Part shown: positions 22,895 to 33,572 of the stretch, piece by piece
How positions within the stretch are numbered: position 1 is the first letter of the stretch
Layout: every line of letters begins with the position of its first letter
From: Pomphorhynchus laevis
Taxonomy: Eukaryota; Acanthocephala; Palaeacanthocephala; Echinorhynchida; Pomphorhynchidae
Assembly (NCBI GenBank): GCA_012934845.2
Contig: WNNJ02002212.1
Coordinates: forward strand, 62,001 to 126,000
Reading direction: 5' to 3'
Length of the DNA: 64,000 bases
The notes under the pieces: model-generated
What the model was told of the DNA's origin: nothing
Seen by the model: only the letters and a program-made list of their open reading frames with translations
Database searches by the model: none
Program-made: the position numbers and the translations under genes

Positions 22895-25204
22895 AAAAAA
22901 AGAATGTCAGCGAGCGTAGCTCAATAGACACCTTCACAATTTAAAATATAAAAAGGAAACTAACAACAAAGTAATTAAAAATTAGTCAGTTTCTTCAAAG
23001 TAGATACAAATCCACGTCTGCTTGTTTGCTTAACCACTTCCGCCGGTAAACTGTTTCAAGCTGGAATGACACGCACGGCAAAATTAATGTTTCTTTTTTA
23101 CACCAGTGTTTACGTTGTAACATGAGTGGATGACCACGTAACCTTGAGTCATTTCGCGCACGAAATAGACTTCTAACGGGATTCTCAGGATTGCTCATCG
23201 CCCGCCACACTACAACCAGGTCATTTAGTGCTCGAAATGAAGATAACGAAGGCATATTAATGCGGCTTAACCGTTCCTTACAAGTAAGGTTATAAAGGCC
23301 CGCTACCCATTTAGAAGAACGTCGCAATACCTGTTCAATACGAAACTCTTCCGATTTGTTAACTGGGTATGATGCTGGAGAACAATAGTTAAGAACACTT
23401 GAACAGAGAGTAGTGAATAAAAGTTTAAATGACTCAATTTCTAATTTACTAAAACATCTGGAAATCATACCGGAAATTCGAGTTGCTCTAGCACATATTT
23501 GCTCCGTATTTTTCCTAGTGCCTAGATCATCTGAAACGACGACGCCCAAGTATCTATATTGACGAACTATAGGAATTGGTTGTAAGTTTATTGTGTAGCT
23601 GGTTGTCGAAAACTTATTCCCTATGTGCATGTATGCACATTTTGTCACATTAATACTTAAACAGTTCTCAGCTGACCAATACGTCAATGTATCGAGATCA
23701 AACTGTAACATTTGTCGGTCAAGGTCATTAACAACACATCGATAGACCTTAAGATCATCGGCGTACAACAACGTTTTTGACAGCAGTAATGATGGGAGTT
23801 CGTTAATATATATTAAATAAAATTGGTCCTAAAATCGATCCTTGTGGTACACCACTACATATAGAAGTCCAATCTGACAAAGTCCCACTTACTCTGACTG
23901 CTGCAGTTCTATCTAATAAATACGCACGAATCCAATTAACAATTACAGAATCAAAGTGAAGTCCTATAAGTTTGCCAATAAGTATATTATGATTGATTGT
24001 ATCGAAAGCACGCGAGAAGTCCACGAATACCACGTCGGTGTCGACACCTGCATCAAAAGCACTGGACCAATCATCTCTAGCAATTAGAAGATTTGAACAT
24101 GTTGATCTACTCGAACGGAATCCATGTTGGGCAAGATGTAAAAGGTTATTTATCGAAACATGGCGGTTGATGTGAAACAAAATCAAACGCTCTAGTACCT
24201 TACAGCAAATACATGTCAAACTAACTGGTCTAAAATTGCTGGCGCATGACCTATCACCTTTTTTATATATACAGAGCAAACTATCGATTTTAGCCTGTCG
24301 AGGGGAATCTTTGATTTGCATAAGGAAAATATGAATATTCGATGTAGTGGACCGCAAATGTGGGATGCTAATTCTCTAAGTAGGATGGATGGCAATCCGT
24401 CAGGGCCAGCAAAATGACACCGTTTTAATCGTCGAAGTTGCTCATATACATGAGCGATATAAATATGTGACATCAAGATAGATGATTTATTATTATGATG
24501 AAAGGTGCCGTGTACAGTAACTGATTCATCTATTCTAGGAAAGAATGTCTCTACAAATGTATTAGCGACCATATAATCGTCGACAACTACTTTATTTTTC
24601 ACACGTAACGGAAAACATTTGCATCGATCGATTTTTGGATGCACAATATTTGAAAAATAAACTTGGCTCATACTTGATATTATGAACGAGTGATTTCTCA
24701 AAGTAGAGTTTCTTAGATCTTTAAAGTGCAGTAAATCTGTTTCTTGCGTTTCGATATAATTGATATTCTCCTTTAGATTGACGATATCGACGATAATGGA
24801 TCTGACACTCCTTAAAAAGATTTCCTAACTCGAGGTCAAACCACGGCTTATTGTATTTACGGGAGCGACCACAAATGGGTCAAGCCGAACAACGCGATCA
24901 AGGTGCCTACCGATTGCGCTATAATCGGCCTTGAAAACGTTAAGCTCTATGCGAAAGTGTTTATGGAAGACAGAACGAACGGAAAGCGAATGAACATACC
25001 GCAATAGTCACTATTTCCTATAGCTTGTATGTAGTCAATATTTATCGGTAGATCATGGTTAGACAAACATAAATCTAATAGACTTCTTAAAGAGCCTCTG
25101 AAACGAGTGTCTTGATTTACGTACTAAAAGTAATTCAGCTCGTTTAATAAATCGAGTAGTTCAGAAGATTCCCAATCACAGCCGCTCAAACGGGAATAAG
25201 TAGA
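22895..25204 (-). mobile_element. LINE-C (CR1-like), 5'-truncated
   Basis: Minus-strand LINE. The 3' UTR lies at 22895-22990 and ends in an A-rich tail next to LINE-R copy RD. RT and C-terminal codons cover 22995-24701. Upstream, 25190-24830 reads as the end of an endonuclease and the linker (SLRSLLDLCLSNH, then WFDLELGNLFKECQIHYRRY), with stops. It ends abruptly at 25204 where LINE-A copy 2 begins, so it was either truncated there or cut by that insertion; no LINE-C sequence was seen on the far side. Confidence 0.7.
22995..24701 (-). pseudogene. LINE-C reverse transcriptase and C-terminal domain
   Basis: Three frames cover it. 24701-24216: linker and RT start (HFAGPDGLPSILLRELA). 24357-23803: the RT fingers and palm, with LAQHGFRSSRSTCSNLLIA, FVDFSRAFDTINHNILI and GVPQGSILGPILFNIY. 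23771-22995: the catalytic LYADDLKVYRC, then LSINVTKCAYMHIG, YRYLGVVVSDDLG and a C-terminal domain (RSRLRGHPL-like RLRGHPLMLQRKHW) typical of CR1/Jockey-type LINEs. Two frame changes separate the pieces. All catalytic aspartates are present. Confidence 0.75.
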
Positions 25205-25324
25205 CCAGTCTATTTATTTATTTTATTTATTATTCAATTACAAGACTGTAGCCGTAGGGCTGTTTTGTCTGATCACATGAAAAAGAAAAAAATAGAAAAG
25301 AAAAAAATTGAAAAGAAAAAAAAT

Positions 25325-26990
25325 TCAACATTCCTCCCAAGGATAAAGATCCGGTATAGACTGTGAGTTTGTCTCGCACAGCCATTGCTCCATCCTCCGC
25401 ATGAACTGCTGTCTACTCTGAATAGCGACCATATCCTCCGGAAGTAAGTTCAACATCCTCACCGCCAGGTGCGATAGGCGACTGATTCTAGACAGCGTCC
25501 CATGGTGCAGCGTTTTCACAGTCAAAGAGTGGCTCCGATTCGTATCATGTTTGTTCCGCTGGATACAGTTTGCCGGCCACCCATCACGTTCGAGTAACAT
25601 ATCTCTGAAGCATAAGATGTCGCTACACACTATCGCAGACCGAACCGACGGTATGCCTATCTCTCGCAAGCGATCCCTGTAAGAATAACTACTCGGAAGA
25701 CGACAGCACCGCGTCAATCTGCGAAGAACATTTTCTAAATAATTTAGCTCGCCTCGCGTGCACGGAAATGTTGCTGGTGTACAGTATAAAAGAATGGGCC
25801 TAATTATTGAGTTGTACATCACTTTAAGACAAAACACATATGGGTAACGAAAGCACCTACGAAGCACATAGCTCAATTTTCTGGTCGACTGAATAATCCT
25901 GTCTATGTTTGGACGACTCTTTAACGATTCGTGCACAAGCACCCCTAAGTCTCTAGTGCACTGTACCTGCTCAATTGGCTCACCACCTAAAATATACACA
26001 AAAGAAAATTTCTTTACTCCTAAGTGCATGTGCCGCGCTTTGAGGTATTCAAAAGCAAGCCCGTCGTCCTGCTCCATATGCTTATAGTGTCGAGGTCATC
26101 TTGAAGCTCCAAACAGTTATCATATGAACGAACACACTTCCATAACTTCAGGTCATCCGCAAACGCTAGTACAGCACATTCTAATCTTACAAGTAGATCC
26201 TGAAGAAAAATATTGAATAACAAAGGTCCCAGGACCGATTCCTGAGGAACACCTGCGTAAGTATTTCGTAGAGGAGAAAGGCTACTCCCTAACCTAACTT
26301 GATATGATCGACCTTTCAGGAACGACTCGATCCAACGAACTACACTCGGATCAATCCCGTATTGAGCCAACAGTAAGAGCAAAAGATCGTGTGGTACTCG
26401 GTCGAACGCCCTACTAAAGTCAATGTAGAATTACATCAACCATATCCCCGTTTGCAACTATGTCTGTCCAACTTTCACATGCCGTGAATTAGATTGCTAA
26501 GGCAGGACCTGCCGGTACGAAAGCCATGCTGAGATGAGTGTAGTAGCTTACCTCTTTCCATGTGAGTGTTAATGTATTTATGCACAAACCTCTCAAGGCA
26601 TTTGCATACAATACTCGTCAGGCATACTGCACGATAATTGAACGGATCGTCTCTGCTACCCTTTTTATGAATGGGGATGACTTAAGATTGTCTCTAGTGA
26701 TCAGGGATGCGCGAAGTATGTATCGAAATTTAAACATCTCTGATAGTGGCGATGCTAATCGACAATGGAGATTCTGGAGGATAAAGGGGTGTATACCGTC
26801 TGGGCCGGCCGAAGTATATGGTGACAATCCGTGCAGTTCCCGCGAAACCTCAGCCGGGTGAACAAGCGGCATATACGATGTGAATGCCTCAGGTGTGTGC
26901 ACTATACGGAAGCCTTTACATGGCGTTTAACAATCAAATTCAAACGCTGTCGCTAGCACACTCACGATTTCATCAGGTTCTCGTACAATT
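25325..26990 (-). pseudogene. LINE-A reverse transcriptase and C-terminus, copy 2
   Basis: Frames 26902-26618 (YTSAGPDGIHPFILQNLHCR), 26382-26020 (RSYQVRLGSSLSP, VPQESVLGPLLFNIFL, catalytic FADDLKLW) and 26077-25325 (IEQVQCTRDLGVLVHESLKS, YCTPATFPCTRGEL, ending DLYPWEEC). A short insertion at about 26427 and another at about 26486 shift the frame between HGFRTGRS and FSRAFDRV compared with copy 1. The segment at 25876-26020 is the part lost from copy 1 when LINE-B arrived. Confidence 0.75.
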
Positions 26991-27024
26991 CTGCCGCCAT
27001 GATTTAACACTGTGATTGATTGAA

Positions 27025-27700
27025 TCATTTTTTATTTTGATTCACATACCGCCAGAATGGTTTGGAAGAAGTTCGATATGATGATATTATTCCAGCTTCA
27101 TACCTTTGTCTTTTTATTTTCTTTATAGAGCTGGAACGATGACGATATTGAAGGTATTCTTCAATATCGTATTCTTCAATAAGGTATTCTATACGTTGCA
27201 TATTAAAGTCCCCAAGTAAGATTAAGTTTTCGTAAGAGGCAAACCGTTCTAAATCTTTCCGGAGGCGTTTGGTGGATGCCATAAGACTTCTGTACACAAG
27301 TCCAATGACAACAGAGGAATCAGGGCTTTCGAAACGACACCATAGGGATTGGTAACTAATCTCCTCATTATCGTGATATAGGACACTGGATGTAATACTA
27401 TCTCGCGCGTATATGACTACACCGCCACCTCTGACATTAACACGATCACAACGGTATGAGCTTTAACCGGGAATTGCAATTTCTGAGTCATCAATGTTAG
27501 AATTCAACCAAGATTCACTGAATGCCAGGATACTAGCATTACTCTCTTCAGCAAGTAGCGAAACCTCTTCCATTTTTGGGAGGATACTCTGAACATTAGA
27601 ATATAACACATTTATAAATTTTTCACAATAAATATCTGGTATATTGGTTACATTTGGACTTTCGTTATTCCTTTGATAGGTGCGACGCAGCTCGAGAGGT
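27025..27700 (-). pseudogene. LINE-A apurinic-type endonuclease, truncated
   Basis: The minus-strand reading contains NVLYSNVQSILPKMEEVSLL, ILAFSESWLNSNIDDSEIAI, a stop, RGGGVVIYARDSI, then GLVYRS and LILLGDFNM. These are the N-E-GGG-Y-R-GDFN marks of the APE endonuclease carried by CR1/Jockey-type LINEs. After GDFNM the usual T...LD and SDH motifs are absent; the frame passes through a hairpin at 27142-27170 and into linker sequence (KPFWRYVNQNKK). So the last third of the domain is deleted. Confidence 0.7.
27142..27170. repeat. Perfect fold-back hairpin, 11-bp arms, at a deletion point
   Basis: ACGATATTGAA (27142-27152), a 7-base loop GGTATTC, and the exact reverse complement TTCAATATCGT (27160-27170). 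It lies where the LINE-A endonuclease loses its C-terminal part, next to further copies of ATTCTTCAAT/AGGTATTCT. Confidence 0.85.
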
Positions 27701-27740
27701 CGAATGCATGTGAAATTTTGTCGTGTGAGGGTAACATTGT

Positions 27741-28870
27741 CTAAAACACACGATGGCGGCGTCGCACTACTTGAAAATTTTGAATCCTAAGATTTCGCTC
27801 CCCACTGTTGAGTCTTTTATGAAGCTCAATCTTAGCCAGCTTTAACTTTTCTCTATCTGACGGGTCTAAGTCTCTAAGTAATCTAATGCCAGTACCACTA
27901 AGTCTGTAAGATTTTCTTAATAAAACATTAACGTACTCTTTGTCACTGAATACTATTTGTAATAAGCGAGGTTTCGCATTTGTATCATCAGATTTGCCTA
28001 TGCGAAAGAGGGAAACTACTTTCAAAGATGTTATGAATTGCGAATCACAATCAGATAATACACGTCCCAATATGGACCTAACTTTATCGAGGTCATCATT
28101 CAACCTATGTTGATTGTTTATTGCTGACGACTCAACAATATTGGCCATTATTATAGCTCTATCTCGTGGAATCAACGGTCGCTTTCGGGACTCATCTAAA
28201 TGGACATTTGTATTACGATAGTTCACTTTAACGGGTTTGTCTAGGGAGATGTATCGATTATTACTACTATCATCTGTACAATTTCGCTCGTTGCTCTCCT
28301 CTATAAATGACCTAGATATGATGTCATCCCCACTTTGAGCACTGGACTCTGTTTCGATTCCTATCGATACCGACTTGACAACTGATGCTGAAACATCCAC
28401 CGGAAATTGTAAAAGCTGGTTATCTTAAGGTGTCCTCGGTAGAATTTCTTCTACAAATTTCCCTCGTAGGTTTTATCTTCTGCACAATTTCCCATATCAT
28501 TCAATTTACACTGATTAATTACCGCCGACGACTCAAAAATGTTAGACAATAAAATATCATTGTCATCAATGCATAGAGTTAATTGCTGCCTAGTATCATT
28601 ACCGTCATTATTATGTTGTATTGGTGAGATAGGTGTATCTTTATTGGAAGAATTTTTATGTGTGCAGGCTTAGCTGTTTTGAGTTTTTTGAATCAAGGCA
28701 CGAAGTGAGTCCAGTTCAGCTGACGCACAGTAGCCGCATAGGAATGTTTTCATGTTCAGATCGATAAGTTGATTAGTTGTACCGGTTACTGATGTCCAAA
28801 TATCACATCCTGGTTTGGAACACTACTTGATTTGATTCGTAGTTCAAGACGTCGACCGATGACTGCACAC
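27741..28870 (-). pseudogene. LINE-A ORF1 with PHD-like finger
   Basis: The ATG at 28888 or so gives MGKNKRVQ; soon after, in another frame, comes CSKPGCDIWTSVTG ... TFLCGYCASAELDSLRALIQ (28838-28690), a PHD-like finger. The 219-codon frame 28400-27741 follows: DRAIIMANIVESSAINNQHR, SLFRIGKSDDTNAKPRLLQI and IRLLRDLDPSDREKLKLAKI. That last part matches ORF1 of LINE-D (VALFRLGKRN, IRLLKDLDASKRKKI) and is a conserved CR1-type ORF1 region of unknown fold to me. It probably binds element RNA. It is broken in the middle. Confidence 0.65.
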
Positions 28871-28904
28871 GCTTATTTTTGCCCATATTGGTCGTGCATT
28901 AAAG

Positions 28905-29048
28905 TATCGAAATTATTGCAATTGTTGAAATCGTATTAATCGTTGTAAAAATCGTTGAAATCGTGATATTGTAGAAATCCTTGAAATCGTTGATATTGTA
29001 AAAATCGTTGGAATCGTGATATTATAACGTTGTAAAAATCGTTGAAAT
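28905..29048. repeat. Minisatellite upstream of LINE-A ORF1
   Basis: Degenerate tandem copies of a unit of about 17 or 34 bases built on ATCGTTGAAATCGTGATATTGTA. It sits directly 5' of the LINE-A ORF1 start, in the place of a 5' UTR. The end at about 29048 may be the true 5' end of LINE-A copy 2. Confidence 0.75.
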
Positions 29049-29563
29049 AGTGATATTGGGAGGTACACAATCAGACGGCCCCTATTGAGCCTTTGTCAGA
29101 CTGGTTTTTATTTCTTTAATCCCTGGAGTTACTAACTGGCTATAAGCAGCTTTTAATTGTTTTTTTTGTCTTACTGTCTATAAGGGAATCTACTAGACCT
29201 TCACTAATACCGTAATGTACTAGTACATTGTAGGTTAGGCCGGAAGGTAAATGCTCAAGTGTAAATAATTTCATTAGTTTGACTCCATGCTCATCCAAAG
29301 AGCATAAGAATTTAGCATCCACAAAACCCATGTTTGCTACCGAAACATTGATAATTGAGTCGTCAGGCAGTTTCTTACGCACGCAAAACTCCTGACAAGA
29401 TATTTATAAAACTTTTTTGGCAGAGCAGTTTCTCGATGGTTGAGGTTCTTTGTGTGACTGTTCCAATCTTTCTCTCTAATTGCGGGAACTTCTTCTATAT
29501 TTTTGATCATTTCTTCTACTTCGCTAGGGTTGTATTCGATAATTTGACATCCACATGTGGGTT

Positions 29564-30160
29564 TTAGCATGTTTCTCCAGAGTTTTGTGAGTGAAGTTCC
29601 TTATATGATTTTTCTGATAGTATCTCAAGGGGTGATTCAACTTGGAATTTCACCAAGCTCTTGATAGCTACTAACTGTTTAGGAGAAAAGGTCTTTTCTA
29701 AGATATAAAATTGGGTCACTACAGGTTTCCCTTTAAATGTTTTTCGTGGAATCAACCATTTATATTTTTTGTCAATCTTTTGAAACTGATTAGTGAATTC
29801 TTCTCGCTGCTGATATTGTTTTGGATCTTCCTTAGTTGAAATTACTGTATTAAGCGGAGTAAGAGGCGAAAATAGTTGCAAAATCTGATTTGTGAGCGGT
29901 AAGTTTTGAGTTGGATATGTAAGGCAGGATATAGTTGAAATGGGGTTTAGTGCTGAGGGGTATGAAAAGGGATATCTTTGACAAATCTCATTAATATTTT
30001 GTGCATTGTTCTGAAGAGGTTGGTTGTCTATCGGTTGAAAGTATGTTGTCCCTCCAGAAATGTAGTGGGCGGGATATTGATGTTGTACAGAATTAATTTG
30101 CTCCGGAGTTGGGATGTAGACATTATTGAATTGAGAGCCATACTGTTGAATAAGCCCCAT
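29564..30160 (-). CDS. Unknown tandem-repeat protein, unit U1
   Basis: An open frame of 198 codons starting MGLIQQYGSQ. It is rich in Gln, Asn and Tyr at first (TPEQINSVQHQYPAHYISGG), then has a charged segment (EEFTNQFQKIDKKYKWLIPR) and a segment SPKQLVAIKSLVKFQVESPL. Homologous sequence continues left in other frames to about 29140 (KLPDDSIINVSVANMGFVDA, FLCSLDEHGVKLMKLFTLEH). I do not recognise the family. No signal peptide or membrane segment is seen. Whether any unit is expressed cannot be told. Confidence 0.45.
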   Translation of the reverse strand: MGLIQQYGSQFNNVYIPTPEQINSVQHQYPAHYISGGTTYFQPIDNQPLQNNAQNINEICQRYPFSYPSALNPISTISCLTYPTQNLPLTNQILQLFSPLTPLNTVISTKEDPKQYQQREEFTNQFQKIDKKYKWLIPRKTFKGKPVVTQFYILEKTFSPKQLVAIKSLVKFQVESPLEILSEKSYKELHSQNSGETC

Positions 30161-30500
30161 CTCCCTCTCTAATCCTGCCTGTCTGAGCTGTTGATCAGTG
30201 ATAGCTCCAACAATAATTGCACATGTACTTCAATGGTTTTTTTCAATCTGACTGTTGCAAAATTCTAATGAATCAGAGTGTGGGATTGTTTCCTGACTTT
30301 GAATTGAGCTCCTCGACGACATCTCTTTCGTAAGTAGTTATCTCTGATTTTGTGCGTATTGCTGGTTTGGACTCTGCTTGTTTTGACTCTAATTTTAAGC
30401 CACTGATTTCTCGAGATGAAATTTATTGGGGGATCTGAATGTACGGCTTTTACGGTTATAATGGGATTGTGAAAGTTTAGAATGGTTATCTATATAGTTT

Positions 30501-30597
30501 TTTCACTGATTTCTTATTTTGAAATCAGTGAAATTTCAAAATGGAAATTTCACTGTATGTGAAAATTACAGTGGAAATTTCACTGTAATTTCCAATG
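30501..30597. repeat. Serial fold-back filler at the U1/U2 junction
   Basis: Four overlapping hairpins fill 95 bases. Arms 30501-30513/30521-30533 are 13 bp with a 7-base loop; 30526-30537/30544-30555 are 12 bp with a 6-base loop; 30551-30557/30567-30573 are 7 bp; 30563-30573/30581-30591 are 11 bp with a 7-base loop. Each hairpin reuses the preceding arm, so the stretch looks copied back and forth from its own end. Unit U1 stops at its left edge and U2 begins in mid-coding at its right edge. Confidence 0.9.
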
Positions 30598-31140
30598 AAT
30601 GGGGTTTAGTGCTGAGGGTTACGAGAAAGAATATCTTTGAAAAATTTCATAAATATTTTGTACATTGTCCTGAATAGGTTGGTTGTCTATCGGTTGGAAG
30701 TATGCTGTCCCTCCAGAAATGTATCGGTCGGGATATTGATGTTGTGCAGAATTAATTTGCTGCGGAATTGGGACGTAGACATTATTGACCTGAGAGCCAT
30801 ACTGTTGAATAAGCCCAATCTCCCTCTCTAATCCTGCCTGCCTGAGCTGTTTATCAGTGATAGCTCCACCAATAATTGCACATGTACTTCAATGGGTTTT
30901 TTCAATATGACTGTTGCAAAATTCTAATGAATCAGATTGTGGGATTGTTTCCTGACTTTGAATTGAGCTCCTCGACGACATCTCTTTCGTAAGTAGTTAT
31001 CTCTGATTTTGTGCGTATTGCTGGTTTGGACTCTGCTTGTTTTGACTCTGATCTTAAGCCACTGATTTCTCGAGATGAAATTTATGTGGGGATCTTAATG
31101 TTCGGTTTTTAGGGTTACAATGTGATTGTGAAAGTTTAAA

Positions 31141-31392
31141 ATGGTTATCTTTGTAGTTTTTTCACTTATTTCTTATTTTTGTATTTGTGTTAGAACAATG
31201 TCAGATCGTCGTGTTCATGCTCGTCAATGCATTGCTTTTTTGTTTGGCCAATATTTTGAATTTGCCTGTTCGAACAAACTCTTAAAAATTAGAAACAAGA
31301 CACTTATGATATTTCTCTGCACGAACAGATCAGAATCATTTATAATTCTTATACATATTTATCAGTATTGTGTATCGCAGCTACGTCTTTAG
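31141..31392 (+). CDS. Small divergent ORF in unit U2
   Basis: 83 codons starting MVIFVVFSLISYFCICVRTM, with a hydrophobic start that could be a signal or membrane segment, then SDRRVHARQCIAFLFGQYFE. An equally long, almost identical frame is present in unit U4 (34813-35064). The U3 counterpart (from 32982) is broken. It runs opposite to the main unit ORF. No homologue is recognised; two intact copies may simply reflect the age of the duplication. Confidence 0.3.
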   Translation: MVIFVVFSLISYFCICVRTMSDRRVHARQCIAFLFGQYFEFACSNKLLKIRNKTLMIFLCTNRSESFIILIHIYQYCVSQLRL

Positions 31393-31678
31393 AATCTCAA
31401 TGGTCAAAAGCGGTTGCACAAAGGGGAACCGTTCATCATTATTTTCTGATTATGATATATTTTTAGTTTGCCATTATTTGTGTTGAAGTTTTGGGGTGAT
31501 ATCTGGTATAGTTAGTGATTTAGACCTTTTGCTTTGAATTGGACAGATCGATCCTTATCGTCTTTCTTGGCATAAGCGAGTGTAGGTGGAGGGGGCTTGG
31601 TGACTGGCTTTTATTTGTTCAATCTATGTAGCTACTAACTGGCTATAAGCAGCTGTTTATTGTTTTTTGTCTTTTTCT

Positions 31679-32659
31679 CTATACGGGATCTACTAGACCT
31701 TCACTAATACCGTGATGAACTACTTCATTGTTGGTTAAGCCGGAAGTTAGATGCTCTAGTGTAAATAATTTCATTAGTTTGACTCCATGCTCATCCAAAG
31801 AGCATAAGAATTTGGCATCTACAAACCCTATGATTGCTACCGAAACATTGATAATTGAGTCGTCAGGCAGTTTCTTACGCAAAACGCCTGACAAGATTTT
31901 TTTAAAACTTTTTTGGCCGAGGGGCATTTCGATGGTTGACGTTCTTTGTGTGACTATGTCCGAATCTTCCTCTCTAATTGCGGCAACTTCTTCTATATTT
32001 TTGATAATTTCCTCCACCTCCCTAGGGTTGTATGCGATTAATTTGCCATCCACAGGTGGGTTTTGGCATGTTTCTGCTGAGTTTTGTGAGTGCTGTTCAT
32101 TATATATTTTTTCTGATATTATATCAAGGGCTGATTCAACTTGGAATTTCACAAAGCTCTTGATAACTACTAACTGTTTAGGAGAAAATGTCCTTGCTAA
32201 GATATGAAATTGGGTCACTACAGGTTTCCTTTTAAATGTTTTTCGTGGAATCAACCATTTATATTTTTTGTCAATCTTTTGAAACTGATTAGTGAATTCT
32301 TCTCGCTGCAGATATTGTTTTAGATCTTCCTTAGTTGAAATTACTGTATTAAGCGGAGAAAAAGGCGAAAATAGTTTGCGGAATCTGATTTGTGAGCGGT
32401 AAATATTGAGTTGGATATGTAGAGCAGAATATAGTTGGGATGGGGTTTGGTGCTGAGGGTTACGAGAAGGGATATCTTTAACAAATTTCATGAATATCTT
32501 GTGCATTGTCCTAAATAGGTGGTTGTCTATCAGTTGAAAGTATGTTTTCCCTCCAGAAATGTATCGACCGGGATATTGATGTTGTGCAGAATTAATTTGT
32601 TCCGGAGTTCGGTAGTAGACATTATTGACCTGAGAGCCATACTGTTGAATAAGCCCCAT
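31679..32659 (-). CDS. Unknown tandem-repeat protein, longest frame (unit U3)
   Basis: 326 codons from MGLIQQYGSQVNN to a stop at 31679. Residues 1-35 are Gln/Tyr-rich; 115-145 are charged (REEFTNQFQKIDKKYKWLIP); 155-180 contain SPKQLVVIKSFVKFQVESAL; 205-235 are acidic (NPREVEEIIKNIEEVAAIRE); 255-310 read KSFKKILSGVLRKKLPDDSI, then DAKFLCSLDEHGVKLMKLFT. The C-terminal part is the most conserved between units. A BEN-like or viral phosphoprotein-like nature crossed my mind but no motif supports either. It is the best query for a profile search. Confidence 0.5.
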   Translation of the reverse strand: MGLIQQYGSQVNNVYYRTPEQINSAQHQYPGRYISGGKTYFQLIDNHLFRTMHKIFMKFVKDIPSRNPQHQTPSQLYSALHIQLNIYRSQIRFRKLFSPFSPLNTVISTKEDLKQYLQREEFTNQFQKIDKKYKWLIPRKTFKRKPVVTQFHILARTFSPKQLVVIKSFVKFQVESALDIISEKIYNEQHSQNSAETCQNPPVDGKLIAYNPREVEEIIKNIEEVAAIREEDSDIVTQRTSTIEMPLGQKSFKKILSGVLRKKLPDDSIINVSVAIIGFVDAKFLCSLDEHGVKLMKLFTLEHLTSGLTNNEVVHHGISEGLVDPV

Positions 32660-33572
32660 CTCCCTCTCTTATCCTGCCTGCCTGAGCTGTTAATCAATGA
32701 TAGCTCCACCAATAATTGCACATGTGTTTCAATGGTTTTTTTTAAATCTGACTGTTTCAAAATTCTAATGAATCAGAGTGTGGGATGGTTTCCTGATTTT
32801 TAATTGAGCATCTCGACGACATCTCTTTTGTAAGTAGTTATCTCTGATTTTGTGCGTATTGCTGGTTTGGACTCTGCATGTTTTGACTCTGATCTTAAGC
32901 TAATGATTTCTCGAGATGAAATTTATTGGGGGATCTGAATGTACGGCTTTTACGGTTATAATGGGATTGTGAAAGTTTAGAATGGTTATCTATATAGTTT
33001 TTTCACTGATTTCTTATTTTTGTATTTGTGTTGGAACAATGTCAGATCGTCGTGTTCATGCTCGTCAGTGCATTGCTTTTTTGTTTGGCCAATATTTTAA
33101 TTTGCCTGTTTAAACAAACTCGTAAGAATTAGAAACAGGACACTTATGATATTTCTCTGCACGAACAGATCAGAATCATTTATCATTCTTATACATATTT
33201 ATCATTATTGTGTATCGCAGCTAAGTCTTTAGAATCTCGATAATCAAAAGCGGTTGCACAAAAGGCAACCATTTATCATTATTTTCAGATTATGATTTAT
33301 TTTTAGTTGACCATTATTTGTGTTGAAGTTTTGGGGTGATATCTGGTATAGTTAGTGATTTAGACCTTTTGCTTTGAATTGGACAGATCGATCCTTATCG
33401 TCTTTCTTGGGAGGGGCGAGTGTAGGTGGGGGCTTTGTGACTTGTTTTTATTTCCCTAAACCCTGGAGCTACTAACTGGCTATAAGCAGCTTTTAATTGT
33501 TTTTTGTCTTACTGTCTATAGGGGTGATCTACTAGACTTCACTAATACCGTAACTAACTAGTACATTGTTGG

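Larger units (their letters stand above)
25205..29050 (-). mobile_element. LINE-A copy 2 (CR1-like), near full length
   Basis: The 3' end at 25205 shows the TATTTATTTA terminal repeat seen in copy 1. The order on the minus strand is 5' tandem repeats (29048-28905), ORF1 (28870-27741), endonuclease (27700-27100), linker (27090-27030) and RT with C-terminus (26990-25325). The join between linker and RT is continuous, so this is one element. The endonuclease has lost its C-terminal part at about 27140-27100. Frame changes and stops show it is dead, yet RT sequence is nearly identical to copy 1, so both are recent. Confidence 0.75.

Noticed and set aside
22905-22925. GCGAGCGTAGCTCAATAG resembles the start and A box of a tRNA
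   Set aside because: No B box (GGTTCRA) follows at the right distance and no cloverleaf can be drawn; it lies in the LINE-C 3' UTR.
31679-32659. BEN-domain protein
   Set aside because: A loose likeness of the C-terminal part only; no BEN motif positions could be matched.
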